NCBI RefSeq assembly: GCF_004341945.1
Contig: NZ_SMBP01000004.1
Coordinates: 62,001 to 126,000 of the forward strand
DNA length: 64,000 bases
Origin: Longicatena caecimuris
Lineage (GTDB): Bacteria; Bacillota_I; Bacilli_A; Erysipelotrichales; Erysipelotrichaceae
Direction of reading: 5' to 3'
Shown: in pieces, positions 54,077 to 62,744 of the stretch
How positions within the stretch are numbered: the stretch's first letter is position 1
How the letters are laid out: each line of letters begins with the position of its first letter
The notes under the pieces: generated by a model
Seen by the model: only the letters and a program-made list of their open reading frames with translations
The model's database searches: none
What the model was told of the DNA's origin: nothing
Made by a program: the position numbers and the translations under genes

Positions 54077-54791
54077 GTGCTTCCTCCTCCTTCTCTTTTT
54101 GTTCTTTTCGCTTATTAATTTCTTCCAAGAAACCACCGGTCACAATACCAGCCGGTAAGGCAATGACAGCAACACCGAAGATGGAAGAAATCATACTGAT
54201 GAGCTGTCCAATCATCGTGGTTGGATAAACATCGCCATAACCTACCGTTGTCAATGCGGTGGTTGCCCAATATAAAGCATCAAAGAAACTGTCAAAGGTT
54301 TGAGGCTCATAACAAAACATAGCTAATGCGGAAATAAAGATATAACCAAGAGCTACGCATAAGACGGATAACAGTGATTGTTTTTCTTTCTCAAATACAT
54401 TTACGATATAAGTGAAATTCTCTGAATAATGTGCTAGTTTAGTAATACGGAACATTCGTAAGATTCGCCATCCTCCAGATAGTAATCCAAGAGAAGGTAG
54501 GATAGACAATAAATCCAACAATGCATAAGGTGTCAAGGGATAAACGATGAAAGCCCAAACACCTTTTGGTTTTATCATCATATAGTCTGCGACGATCCAA
54601 CGAAAGATATAATCCATGAACAGCAAGTACACGGTAACTAAATCTAGCATATCCAAAATAGCATTACTTTTTTTAAACATTAAAGGGACAATGCTAAGAA
54701 TAGCAACCCCACATATAAAGAAGTTATAGAGCTTGCTCCATTTTTCGTGTTTATTGGCTTTCCTAATTAGATGATAGATGTCTTCTCTCAT
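54069..54791 (-). CDS. Voltage-gated K+ channel (Kv-type, six membrane helices)
   Basis: The 240-residue protein has helices S1-S4 (about 25-125) and a pore. S4 carries basic residues at every third position (R109, R112, R115, K118). The selectivity filter TVGYG is at 182-186, followed by DVYP. A long S6 and a charged C-terminus (KEKEEEAHE) complete it. Length is that of KvAP-like bacterial channels. ATG 54791 follows AGAGGTG; upstream in-frame codons are unsupported. It lies 18 bp after the pLGIC-like gene. Confidence 0.92.
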   Translation of the reverse strand: MREDIYHLIRKANKHEKWSKLYNFFICGVAILSIVPLMFKKSNAILDMLDLVTVYLLFMDYIFRWIVADYMMIKPKGVWAFIVYPLTPYALLDLLSILPSLGLLSGGWRILRMFRITKLAHYSENFTYIVNVFEKEKQSLLSVLCVALGYIFISALAMFCYEPQTFDSFFDALYWATTALTTVGYGDVYPTTMIGQLISMISSIFGVAVIALPAGIVTGGFLEEINKRKEQKEKEEEAHE

Positions 54792-54809
54792 AATATTTAT
54801 CACCTCTTA

Positions 54810-55910
54810 TCAGAAACGATAGGCACTTAATGGCAGTAAGATATGTCCGATTAGAATTACAGTTAATATTACGACAAACATCGTTAAGCCATAATGGTTG
54901 GCAAAATCGCGGTCTTCATATTTATTACGGATACGATTCACATTTATCACGGTAAAGGTTACCGATAGAATAGTTAATATACCCCAGAAATTGACGTATT
55001 CCATTAATCCGGTTTGTAAAGCATCCGGTAACAGATTCGCTCCAACCATAATATTGGAAACAGTACCGAATAATGCGGCAGGAATCATACCCAAAGGGTC
55101 CACGCGATGGTTCGTATTGATATATAAGGTAATAAATACCCAGATGGATGTGCCTAACAAGGCAATAAAGCATTTAAAGTATGTACCAAAATCAGAACGG
55201 TTTATTTCTATTTGCGTTACATATTCACTTGTGATCTTATTTCCTTGAAAGCGTGGATCGCCATGATTGTTAATATATTCATTTAATACGGCGGCACTTC
55301 CACTTTTCGTAAATTTATAACCGGCAATACTTATGTTTGGATTTGTCTTGTTTTCATCATCTTTTACAAAGATGACATCATTGATGAGATGATTTGATTC
55401 TAAATAAATACGCAATTGATGACTTTCTAATGGGAAACGCGGTGTCCAGAACGTCTTTGATACAGTGACACTTACACGGACTAATTGATAATTATGATTG
55501 CCTTGATGATATTCATCTACAACCTCAAGTTTTGTAATATTTCCTTTATAAATTCTGAAGTTGTGTGCCATGTCCAAATCGGGCTTTCCATCCCAGTTAA
55601 ACCAAACCAGATAATCTAATGAAAAATTATTTGCTTTCAAATTAATCTCTTTTAGATTTTCTACATAGGTACCAACCTTAACTTCGGTGGCATTTTTGCT
55701 GTATTGATCAGCTCTTTTCTTAACTGCTGGATCAACCTGTAAATATTTATTCCAATATTGATCTTCTGAAACTTTATCCTGATATAATGAGCTAACCGTA
55801 TATACCAGGAAAGAAATTGAGATCAAAAGGAATAAAAACAGGCTCCAGTAGAGTCTTTTTTTCTGCCATGGCAGCATGTTTTGAAACCAGTGCTTTTTCT
55901 TGTTTTCCAT
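54810..55910 (-). CDS. Pentameric ligand-gated ion channel-like membrane protein
   Basis: The 366-residue protein has a membrane helix near residues 21-43, then an extracellular beta-rich domain (about 50-240). That domain has VKVGTYVENLKEINL, FSLDYLVWFNW and FPLESHQLRIYL (159-170), which recall the FPFDxQ segment of Cys-loop receptors. Four C-terminal membrane helices follow (about 240-264, 272-292, 303-324 and 340-362). The stretch RVDPLGMIPAALF (269-281) before TM2 resembles the VDPR(F)G..GA.F motif of bacterial pLGIC relatives. No Cys-loop is present, as usual in bacteria. It is first in an operon with a K+ channel. Ligand and ion selectivity are unknown. Confidence 0.72.
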   Translation of the reverse strand: MENKKKHWFQNMLPWQKKRLYWSLFLFLLISISFLVYTVSSLYQDKVSEDQYWNKYLQVDPAVKKRADQYSKNATEVKVGTYVENLKEINLKANNFSLDYLVWFNWDGKPDLDMAHNFRIYKGNITKLEVVDEYHQGNHNYQLVRVSVTVSKTFWTPRFPLESHQLRIYLESNHLINDVIFVKDDENKTNPNISIAGYKFTKSGSAAVLNEYINNHGDPRFQGNKITSEYVTQIEINRSDFGTYFKCFIALLGTSIWVFITLYINTNHRVDPLGMIPAALFGTVSNIMVGANLLPDALQTGLMEYVNFWGILTILSVTFTVINVNRIRNKYEDRDFANHYGLTMFVVILTVILIGHILLPLSAYRF

Positions 55911-55948
55911 AATAAGTTCCCTTTCTTTCATTCTTGTTTGCTCCCCTG

Positions 55949-55986
55949 CACTTGTACTTTACAACTTGCACGTGATAGTACAAGTG
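55949..55986. promoter_or_regulatory. Long inverted repeat upstream of the channel operon
   Basis: CACTTGTACT (55949-55958) and AGTACAAGTG (55977-55986) are perfect 10-bp inverted arms around an 18-bp spacer, just upstream of the pLGIC-like gene. The half AGTACAAG recurs at 56125-56132 before the aquaporin. It is a candidate operator for a shared regulator. Confidence 0.6.
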
Positions 55987-56124
55987 TATTATACACCATG
56001 AATGAAAGCGGTTGTATTTTTCTTTTCAATTTATTTAATGATTATGTGATTATCATAGGATATTGGTTATAAATTATCGTTAAGTTGTTTTTCTTTTTAT
56101 GTTTTTTGTCTACATGTACCTAAT

Positions 56125-56167
56125 AGTACAAGGCTTGTTTGACATGCTGTCAGGCATGTTCTACAAT
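56125..56167 (+). promoter_or_regulatory. Aquaporin promoter with internal dyad
   Basis: TTGACA (56139-56144), 17-bp spacer, TACAAT (56162-56167). The spacer holds ACATGC-tgtcag-GCATGT (56142-56159), a perfect 6-bp-arm dyad where a repressor or activator could sit. AGTACAAG (56125-56132) precedes it. Confidence 0.75.
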
Positions 56168-56190
56168 GAAATAAATACAAGGAGGAAGTT

Positions 56191-56886
56191 ATGAAAAAAT
56201 ATCTAGCAGAATTTATCGGCACTTGTGTGCTTGTGGTATTTGGCTGTGGCAGTGCTGTGGCCGCGAATACACTTGTACAAGCTACTGGTGTCAATGTGCC
56301 TTTGGCACTCTCCACATTACTTATCGCATTTGCTTTTGGTTTATCTATCGTCGCTATGGCATACTCTATTGGGAATATATCCGGATGCCATATTAATCCC
56401 GCAGTGTCTTTCGCTATGTGGATCAGTAAGAAACTTGATACAAAGGATTTTGTAAGTTATGTTATTGCACAATGTTTAGGTGCAATAGTTGGAGCTGCTT
56501 TATTGGTCTTCATGTTTGGATCAAATGCTTCTTTGGGGACAAATGGTTATGGGGCGCTAAGTGCTTTGCATACTGAAATGGGACAAGCTTTTGTTGTGGA
56601 AGTTGTCTTAACCTTTACCTTTGTACTGGCTATTTTAGGTGTTACCAGCAAGATTGAAAACAGTGCAGTAAGTGGTTTGGTCATTGGCTTAACATTGACA
56701 TTAATTCATATCTTGGGGATTCCTTTCACTGGCACAAGTGTCAATCCGGCTAGAAGCTTAGGACCGGCATTGTTCGCTGGAGGAGATGCATTATCACAAG
56801 TTTGGCTATTTATCTTAGCTCCACTTGTAGGTGCAGCTATTGCTGCTCTTGTTTGGAAATTTATTGCCAGTCCGGACACAGAATAA
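56191..56886 (+). CDS. Aquaporin (MIP family, AqpZ-like)
   Basis: The 231-residue channel has six membrane helices and both NPA motifs, HINPAVSFA (about 67-75) and SVNPARSLGPAL (about 184-195). The Arg after the second NPA is present. The length and SVNPARS pattern favour water channels over glycerol facilitators. It probably moves water (or small solutes) during osmotic change. AAGGAGG precedes the start. It is divergent from the ion-channel operon and shares an AGTACAAG motif with it. Confidence 0.9.
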   Translation: MKKYLAEFIGTCVLVVFGCGSAVAANTLVQATGVNVPLALSTLLIAFAFGLSIVAMAYSIGNISGCHINPAVSFAMWISKKLDTKDFVSYVIAQCLGAIVGAALLVFMFGSNASLGTNGYGALSALHTEMGQAFVVEVVLTFTFVLAILGVTSKIENSAVSGLVIGLTLTLIHILGIPFTGTSVNPARSLGPALFAGGDALSQVWLFILAPLVGAAIAALVWKFIASPDTE

Positions 56887-56933
56887 GCATATATCCGATT
56901 GCTTTTTTGAAATAAAAAAGAGGAGAAATTCAT

Positions 56934-57788
56934 ATGAAGTCGGGGATCACATGGTTTTATCGAATTGCTTTGCTTTGCTGTATCACGTTATTTGGCGGTT
57001 ACACCTTTTGTTCCAGAATGATTCAGCACTCCATGGTTCATGTCGTATTAAATCAGATCCACATTGAGAAAAAATTAGCAGAAAGGTTAAACTCGATCAA
57101 CTTTCCAAAAGCAGAAGAAGAATCGGAAAAGTTAACCAAAATTTTAGAAGATATTGTAAATGATGAAGAAGTGTTAGCTGTCTTGAATGTATATACAGAA
57201 GCGTTTGTTGCCGACATTGTCAAAGATACGCAAAGTGAAACAACGATGAAGATCAATGAAACACTGAAACAGCAGGCGAATCAACATGCGAGTGAACTAA
57301 GCTTATTTACCGAAGGGCTTTTAAGTGAAAAAGAAGTATCCGCCATTATGACAACGGTAATTGATGCCATGGACGTACAGGCCTTATATGATGTTTCACT
57401 TCATATCATGAAAGAAGAGCTTAGTGATGTACAGCTGACAGCATTTAAAATCTTATATTTTTTAAAGGGAGATATCTGTCATTATATCAGCCAATTGGGT
57501 ATGCTATTATGTTCGTTATTGCTAGTCATGCAAAAGAAAGGTTTGCGAGGATTAACCATGGTATGGTTAAGCGGCTGTTTGCTGATGTTTGTTGTATCAC
57601 AAACAATACCACAACTGTTAGCACATGTCTTTGCGAATACAAAAGTGGCGGCTGCTTTGCAGGACAACATTGCTCAATTAGAACGTTATACATTAATACT
57701 GGGTGCCATCACCTTATTGTTGGCATGTCTAATGATGATAACGGCGTTTTTTAGGAAGAAAATCCTACATAAGAAGGACATAGCATAA
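56934..57788 (+). CDS. Membrane protein of unknown function
   Basis: The 284-residue protein has an N-terminal membrane helix (about 10-30), an acidic helical extracellular or cytoplasmic domain (about 40-175), and three membrane helices (about 180-198, 202-222 and 245-268). The last part is very basic. I do not recognise the family. AGAGGAG precedes the ATG. It lies 47 bp after the aquaporin and 20 bp before a lipoprotein gene, so the three may form one transcript. Confidence 0.7.
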   Translation: MKSGITWFYRIALLCCITLFGGYTFCSRMIQHSMVHVVLNQIHIEKKLAERLNSINFPKAEEESEKLTKILEDIVNDEEVLAVLNVYTEAFVADIVKDTQSETTMKINETLKQQANQHASELSLFTEGLLSEKEVSAIMTTVIDAMDVQALYDVSLHIMKEELSDVQLTAFKILYFLKGDICHYISQLGMLLCSLLLVMQKKGLRGLTMVWLSGCLLMFVVSQTIPQLLAHVFANTKVAAALQDNIAQLERYTLILGAITLLLACLMMITAFFRKKILHKKDIA

Positions 57789-57808
57789 ATAAGAAAGAGA
57801 GTTATTTT

Positions 57809-58279
57809 ATGAAAGGGAAACACATAGTGGCATCTGCTTTAGCTGTTACCATATGCCTTATGGGATGCAGCAATAACAAACAGGCAGACATCGATGCCGA
57901 AGTTACAAAATTAGAAGAAGAAGCGAAAAAAACGCTTCAAGATGTGCAAGAATATAGTAAAGAAGATATAAAGAAAGCAACAACGTACATACATGAAAAT
58001 ATGAATAAAGTAAAAGATGATGAGGTTGTGAAGAATCTGATTAAGGCAGGAACATATTTAGAGGCAGCTGCCAAAGCCGGTGCTACTGAATCAAGTCAAA
58101 AGTTAGCTAAACTAGGGAAAGATATACATACATATGCAAGTGATGTATATAAAGCGGCAGATGATAAAAAGGATGCAATCATTAAGGAAAGTAGTAATAT
58201 GATTTCTTCATGGAAGGATACGTTGAATAAAGAGAAAAATAAGCTTATCGATGAATTTCAAAAGTTTATAAATCATTGA
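57809..58279 (+). CDS. Small lipoprotein, helical
   Basis: The 156-residue protein has a lipoprotein signal with lipobox LMGC (Cys about 21). The mature part is acidic and lysine-rich, with strong helix propensity and heptad-like patterns, suggesting an extended coiled-coil surface lipoprotein. Function unknown. It follows the membrane protein at 56934 by 20 bp, with AAGAAAGAGAG upstream. Confidence 0.78.
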   Translation: MKGKHIVASALAVTICLMGCSNNKQADIDAEVTKLEEEAKKTLQDVQEYSKEDIKKATTYIHENMNKVKDDEVVKNLIKAGTYLEAAAKAGATESSQKLAKLGKDIHTYASDVYKAADDKKDAIIKESSNMISSWKDTLNKEKNKLIDEFQKFINH

Positions 58280-58446
58280 TGTTAGATAAGGTGTTAGCAT
58301 ACGATGCATGTTGTTATCTGGTAAAGATAAAAACGTGAATGGTATACAACACCTTTTTCTTTACCGTAAAATTCAGAGGGCTATAAATTGCAATTTATTA
58401 GATGTCGGGTATAATAGTAAACGTAATAACAATAAAGGAGTTATGT

Positions 58447-60087
58447 ATGAAAAAGGACATCGTTTATATTACAGGACACAGACATCCTGATTCTGATTCT
58501 ATTATATCGGCTATTGCTTATGCCTTATTTAAACAGCGCAAAGGAATTCGTGCGATTCCATGCCGCTTAGGAGAACTGAATGCAGAAACAAAGTATTTAT
58601 TAGACCGCTTTGGTTTTGAAGAACCAATGCTGTTTGAAGACGCAAGAGCTACTCTTGATGAAATTGAAATGGATGAGCCACTTACGATTTCACCTACAAC
58701 GACGATTTATGAAACACTGCAGATGATGAATGAACAAAACAAGCAGTCTTATGGTGTAGTGAATCAAAAAGGTCAGTTATTGGGCATGGTAACAAAGAGT
58801 GATCTGGCAACGGTCGGTTTGGGAGATACAGCTGTCGGTATTGCTTTATTAAGAGAAACGCCAATTGAAAATATTTGTCGTACGATCAATGGCAGAATGA
58901 TATATGATGATCCTAAACTTCATTTTAATGGAAAAGTCAGCATCATAGCCATGACGGAAACACGTCTGGCTAATTATGATGTTCAAGATCGACTGGTTGT
59001 GCTAGGAAATGATGCAAAAGCTCAAAAGACGGCCATTACCAAAGGGGCAGGTATCTTAATCGTTGTTTGGAGTGATTCTATTGATGATGAAGTTTTGGAA
59101 TTGGCGAAACTACATCATTGTCCTATTATCATCAGTGGTCATGGTACAATGAATACTTCTCGTTATTTATATTTCTCACCATCTGTTAAACTGTTAATGA
59201 AGCGTGATGTTGTCAGCTTTAATATGGATGAATTTGTAGAAGATGTCGGTAAAAAAATGTTAAAAACACGATATCGCAGTTACCCGGTTGTCGATAATGA
59301 TAATCATTTAAAGGGCTATATATCACGTTTCCATATCTTGGACCATCACAATAAAAAAGTGATTCTGGTGGATCATAATGAGTATTCGCAATCTGTCAAA
59401 GGAATAGAGGCGGCCGATCTATTGGAAGTTGTCGATCATCATCGCGTGTGTGATATCATCACATCTCGCCCCATTTCCTTCCGTAATGAAATCATCGGAA
59501 GTACGGCATCCATCATCACTTCAATTTATATGGAAAATCAGATGGATATTGCGAAAGACTTAGCAGGACTCTTGTTAGGGGCAATCTTATCAGACACATT
59601 GAAATTCCGCTCTCCCACAACCACTGCCAAAGATATCGGTATTGCCAAGACATTGGCAGATAAAGCAGGATTGGATATCGATGTATTTGCGAAGGAAATG
59701 TTTAAGGTAAGCTCCAACATCAGTCAAAAGAGTGTACATGATCTGATCAATCAAGATATCAAACGTTTTGAAATAGATGATAATGTGGTAATGATTGGAC
59801 AGGTGATTGTTTCCAGTGTTGGTGAAGTGAAAGAAATAGAGGGTGAATTACAAAAAGAATTGGATGAATTCACCAGAAATAAAGGTTTAGATTTATGTGT
59901 GATTGTCTTTACCAGCATACTTGAAAATGGTTCTATCTTTTATTCATCCGGTGATAAGGCACAGGCCATCTTTGATGCCTTTCCAAATGAGAAAGAAGAG
60001 GAACACAGTTTCCATGAAGATGTATTATCACGTAAAAACCAGATCGTACCAACCCTATCCAGAGCAATGTTAAATGCCTTAGGATAA
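58447..60087 (+). CDS. Family II inorganic pyrophosphatase with CBS and DRTGG domains
   Basis: The 546-residue DHH enzyme hydrolyses PPi using Mn2+. Motifs: GHRHPDSDS (metal ligands) and VDHHRVCDI (DHH), with a C-terminal DHHA2 domain ending in the SRKNQIVP region. The N-terminal region inserts two CBS motifs around a DRTGG-like stretch (about 75-300), which bind adenine nucleotides for regulation. This CBS-DRTGG-PPase layout is known from clostridia. ATG 58447 follows TAAAGGAG; the upstream start at 58402 lacks a site. It is monocistronic. Confidence 0.92.
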   Translation: MKKDIVYITGHRHPDSDSIISAIAYALFKQRKGIRAIPCRLGELNAETKYLLDRFGFEEPMLFEDARATLDEIEMDEPLTISPTTTIYETLQMMNEQNKQSYGVVNQKGQLLGMVTKSDLATVGLGDTAVGIALLRETPIENICRTINGRMIYDDPKLHFNGKVSIIAMTETRLANYDVQDRLVVLGNDAKAQKTAITKGAGILIVVWSDSIDDEVLELAKLHHCPIIISGHGTMNTSRYLYFSPSVKLLMKRDVVSFNMDEFVEDVGKKMLKTRYRSYPVVDNDNHLKGYISRFHILDHHNKKVILVDHNEYSQSVKGIEAADLLEVVDHHRVCDIITSRPISFRNEIIGSTASIITSIYMENQMDIAKDLAGLLLGAILSDTLKFRSPTTTAKDIGIAKTLADKAGLDIDVFAKEMFKVSSNISQKSVHDLINQDIKRFEIDDNVVMIGQVIVSSVGEVKEIEGELQKELDEFTRNKGLDLCVIVFTSILENGSIFYSSGDKAQAIFDAFPNEKEEEHSFHEDVLSRKNQIVPTLSRAMLNALG

Positions 60088-60090
60088 AAT

Positions 60091-60167
60091 AAAAAACGGT
60101 TAAAGAAACACAATGCGGCGTTATCCATTATGATATCGTATGCATGTGTTACATAAACCGTTTTTTT
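60091..60167 (+). terminator. Terminator after the pyrophosphatase
   Basis: AAAAAACGGT / AAACCG outer stem with an inner AACACaATGC / GCATGTGTT stem, then TTTTTTT. Confidence 0.8.
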
Positions 60168-60183
60168 ATATCGGTAAATGTAT

Positions 60184-60229
60184 AGAAAAAAACTGAAGCA
60201 CCACATGTTTTTGCGGTGGACTTCAGTTT
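60184..60229 (-). terminator. Terminator of the DUF885 gene
   Basis: Minus strand: AACTGAAG / CTTCAGTT stem (60191-60198, 60221-60228) with an inner CCAC/GTGG stem, then TTTTTTTCT. Confidence 0.75.
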
Positions 60230-60282
60230 ACCATGTTTTTTTAGATACTCTTTATATATATCTTTCAAAAAGCTGAACTTCT

Positions 60283-60313
60283 TTATCCACAAAAGCGATA
60301 ATCATGTGGAAAA
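60283..60313. other. Isolated DnaA-box pair
   Basis: A perfect TTATCCACA (60283-60291) and a TGTGGAAAA (60305-60313) face each other 13 bp apart, about 60 kb from oriC, in the 185-bp gap before the DUF885 gene's 3' end. Confidence 0.45.
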
Positions 60314-60414
60314 GCGTATACTGTTTTCTTAAAGAGTGTGCTTGCGCAATGCACAAGTAACCTTGCTTCTAAAGAAGTGTTATTTAAAAGCTTGTAACCA
60401 ATAGAACTTTATTC

Positions 60415-62193
60415 TTATTTACCTTTTTCAATATAGGCATTAATGTTTTCTTCAACAACATTGAAAGGGGCAACACCACTCTTTAACAATGCCGTATGGA
60501 AAGCTTTATCGTCAAATGCATCGCCAAGTTTCTTGACCGCCTTTTCTTTTAAAGAAGCGATTTCTTCATAACCAACATAATATGGTTCAAAGGCACAAGG
60601 ATTTGCTTGTAATTGACTATATTGTACCATAGCGTCATGATCACTTAATTGAAAGCCGATAGCATTGAAATGATCTTTGAAATCCTTTAACGACCAGCCT
60701 TCATAATGGATGCCGATATCTGCCAGTATGATCATATTGTAACTGGCAAGCTCATTTTCTTTTAAAGCAAGTAAGAGATTCTGATCTATATCCTTTAAAT
60801 AATTATAAGCATAATACTGAGCATAAACAGCATAACCTTCAACATAAGCACTGGAATCTATGCAGGCATTCCGGAAAAGGTTTTGCTGATTCTCATACAT
60901 GAAACTATATTGGAACATATGTCCAGGAAATCCTTCATGAGCAACCGTGGAATATGTCTGAATCTTATTAATGGCCCCTGTCTTTGGATTTACGCGCAAT
61001 TGTTTTGTACCATCACCATCAAGTGGAGGAATGTTAAAATAAGCTGCCACACCGCTGCTAGAGGCAATTTCGTCATTTATTGCCTTAATATTATATTTTA
61101 ATTCTTTAACGCTCGGGAAATCATTTGGTATTTGCGTTTTAATATAAGATAATATCTCATCATAACTCTTAAATGAAGTGACAGGCAGTTTGTTCTCTGT
61201 AATTTTTTTAACGATATCTAAATTGTTTATTACGATGCCTTGCAAATTTTGTAAATGCGTGTTAAAGCTGGTGTTCATCATTTTCTTGATATCATCCACA
61301 CTCTTATTGCTGCCAATGCTTTTCTGTAATAATAAAGCATAATATGCTTTTCCATTTTCAAATTTAGCAAGTCCTATGTCATTGTTTTTGCCACTTTTTT
61401 TCAAGTCTTTCATCAAATCACTAATATCTTGATAGGCTGGCAGAAAGGAAGTAGTAAAAGCCTGTTTCAATTGTTTCTTGTAGGATTCGGCTTTTGTTTT
61501 ACTCAGCTTGAGAGTATCGATGTTTTGATACATGGATGTTAATATGGCACTGTTTTCACCTTTTTTTAAAATGCCATCACAATATTTCTTTACATCATCC
61601 AAATTTGTCATAAGCAGTCCTTTATCTGCCTGTTCCTTTGTATATTGGATAACGCAATCAACATAAGGCTTTACATCTTTTACTAATAAGATTAAATCCT
61701 TAACATCCTGTTCATTACGTAAATCCCAGTCAGAGAATAAGGTTGGCATCTGATAATGTATCCCCGAGATGCTGGCAAACATCTGTTGATAATAGTCAAA
61801 CTTTTTATCCATCAGCTGTAGTTCAATATTTCCTTGATATTCGAAACAATCGTATGTCTGTTTCTGCTCATCGCTTAAGATATCACGCTTAAATTCCTTA
61901 AATTCATCCCAGACCTTCTTCGCTTTTTCAGCAGCTTTATGCTGGTTTTCGATCGTTGGACGTTCTCCTAAATTTACTTTTACATTCGTTGGGTCGACAC
62001 CGTGTTTTTGTGGTTGTTTCAGATATACATGCATGGTCGTATAGTCGCTTTCCATCTGCTGTATGAACTGTTTTTCAATAAAATGGTCGAATTTCTTTTG
62101 TTCTTCCTGGGGATCTTTTGAAGAACAGGCACCTAACGATAGTGCCATGATGCCGGATAAGGCTAATAACGAAAGACGTTTTATGATCTTCAT
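60415..62193 (-). CDS. DUF885 lipoprotein, putative zinc metallopeptidase
   Basis: The 592-residue protein has a lipoprotein signal with lipobox LGAC (Cys about 23). The DUF885 domain carries the gluzincin-like HEGFPGH motif (within VAHEGFPGHMFQY, about residue 425), where His residues and the nearby Glu would bind zinc. Other conserved parts are YVEGYAVYAQYYAY and the C-terminal NPCAFEPYYVGY. Members are membrane-attached peptidases of uncertain substrate. AAGGAGG precedes the start. Its terminator is at 60184-60229. Confidence 0.88.
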   Translation of the reverse strand: MKIIKRLSLLALSGIMALSLGACSSKDPQEEQKKFDHFIEKQFIQQMESDYTTMHVYLKQPQKHGVDPTNVKVNLGERPTIENQHKAAEKAKKVWDEFKEFKRDILSDEQKQTYDCFEYQGNIELQLMDKKFDYYQQMFASISGIHYQMPTLFSDWDLRNEQDVKDLILLVKDVKPYVDCVIQYTKEQADKGLLMTNLDDVKKYCDGILKKGENSAILTSMYQNIDTLKLSKTKAESYKKQLKQAFTTSFLPAYQDISDLMKDLKKSGKNNDIGLAKFENGKAYYALLLQKSIGSNKSVDDIKKMMNTSFNTHLQNLQGIVINNLDIVKKITENKLPVTSFKSYDEILSYIKTQIPNDFPSVKELKYNIKAINDEIASSSGVAAYFNIPPLDGDGTKQLRVNPKTGAINKIQTYSTVAHEGFPGHMFQYSFMYENQQNLFRNACIDSSAYVEGYAVYAQYYAYNYLKDIDQNLLLALKENELASYNMIILADIGIHYEGWSLKDFKDHFNAIGFQLSDHDAMVQYSQLQANPCAFEPYYVGYEEIASLKEKAVKKLGDAFDDKAFHTALLKSGVAPFNVVEENINAYIEKGK

Positions 62194-62267
62194 GTAACAT
62201 TTCCTCCTTGTGTTAGTATTAGTATACCCTTTTTTTATCGAATGGACAACTTATGAAGAAAGATGTA

Positions 62268-62299
62268 TTGACGCATTGGTGTATTACGGGTATAATACA
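62268..62299 (+). promoter_or_regulatory. Promoter and GntR operator, copy 1
   Basis: TTGACG (62268-62273), 17-bp spacer, TATAAT (62291-62296). The dyad TGTATTA-N6-TAATACA (62280-62299) overlaps the -10, so a bound repressor would block polymerase. Confidence 0.75.
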
Positions 62300-62315
62300 G
62301 TTAGGAGGTGGTATC

Positions 62316-62693
62316 GTGATAAAACTGCAGGATATAGAATTTCATCAAAAAGCTGCTGTATATCCGCAATTAGCTGACTATATCAAAAAAGGCATTTTAC
62401 TGGGAGAAATTGTGGATGGTGAAGATATGCCGAGTCGCCGAGAGTTGGCTTTGCGCTTATCCATTAATCCTAATACTGTTCAAAAGGCCTATAAATTACT
62501 GGAAGATGAAGGATTTATTCGTACAATATCCAATATTCGCAGTATTGCTGTCGTAACCCAAGACACCAAAGAACGTATTCGCTGCCAGCTCATAGAACAA
62601 CAAGTAAAAACCTTTATCACGGATTGTAAAAGCTGTGGCATGAATTTTCAGCAGACGATTGCTATCATGACCACATTATGGGATAAAATATAA
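62316..62693 (+). CDS. GntR-family regulator, YtrA type
   Basis: The 125-residue protein has one winged helix (IEFHQKAAVYPQLADYIKKGILLGEI, DMPSRRELALRLSINPNTVQKAYKLLEDEGFI core) and a short C-terminal helix, the YtrA-subfamily layout. GTG 62316 follows AGGAGGT; the frame start at 62253 lies upstream of the promoter's -10. YtrA-type regulators repress neighbouring ABC genes. Its operator precedes both this gene and the next. Confidence 0.9.
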   Translation: MIKLQDIEFHQKAAVYPQLADYIKKGILLGEIVDGEDMPSRRELALRLSINPNTVQKAYKLLEDEGFIRTISNIRSIAVVTQDTKERIRCQLIEQQVKTFITDCKSCGMNFQQTIAIMTTLWDKI

Positions 62694-62710
62694 TTTTTTT
62701 ATCGAATGAG

Positions 62711-62730
62711 TGTATTATGAATATAATACA
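62711..62730 (+). promoter_or_regulatory. GntR operator, copy 2
   Basis: TGTATTA-N6-TAATACA again, overlapping a TATAAT at 62722-62727 just upstream of the membrane gene. The flank TTTTTTTATCGAATG is also repeated from copy 1. Confidence 0.75.
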
Positions 62731-62744
62731 GTAAGGAGAAGCTT

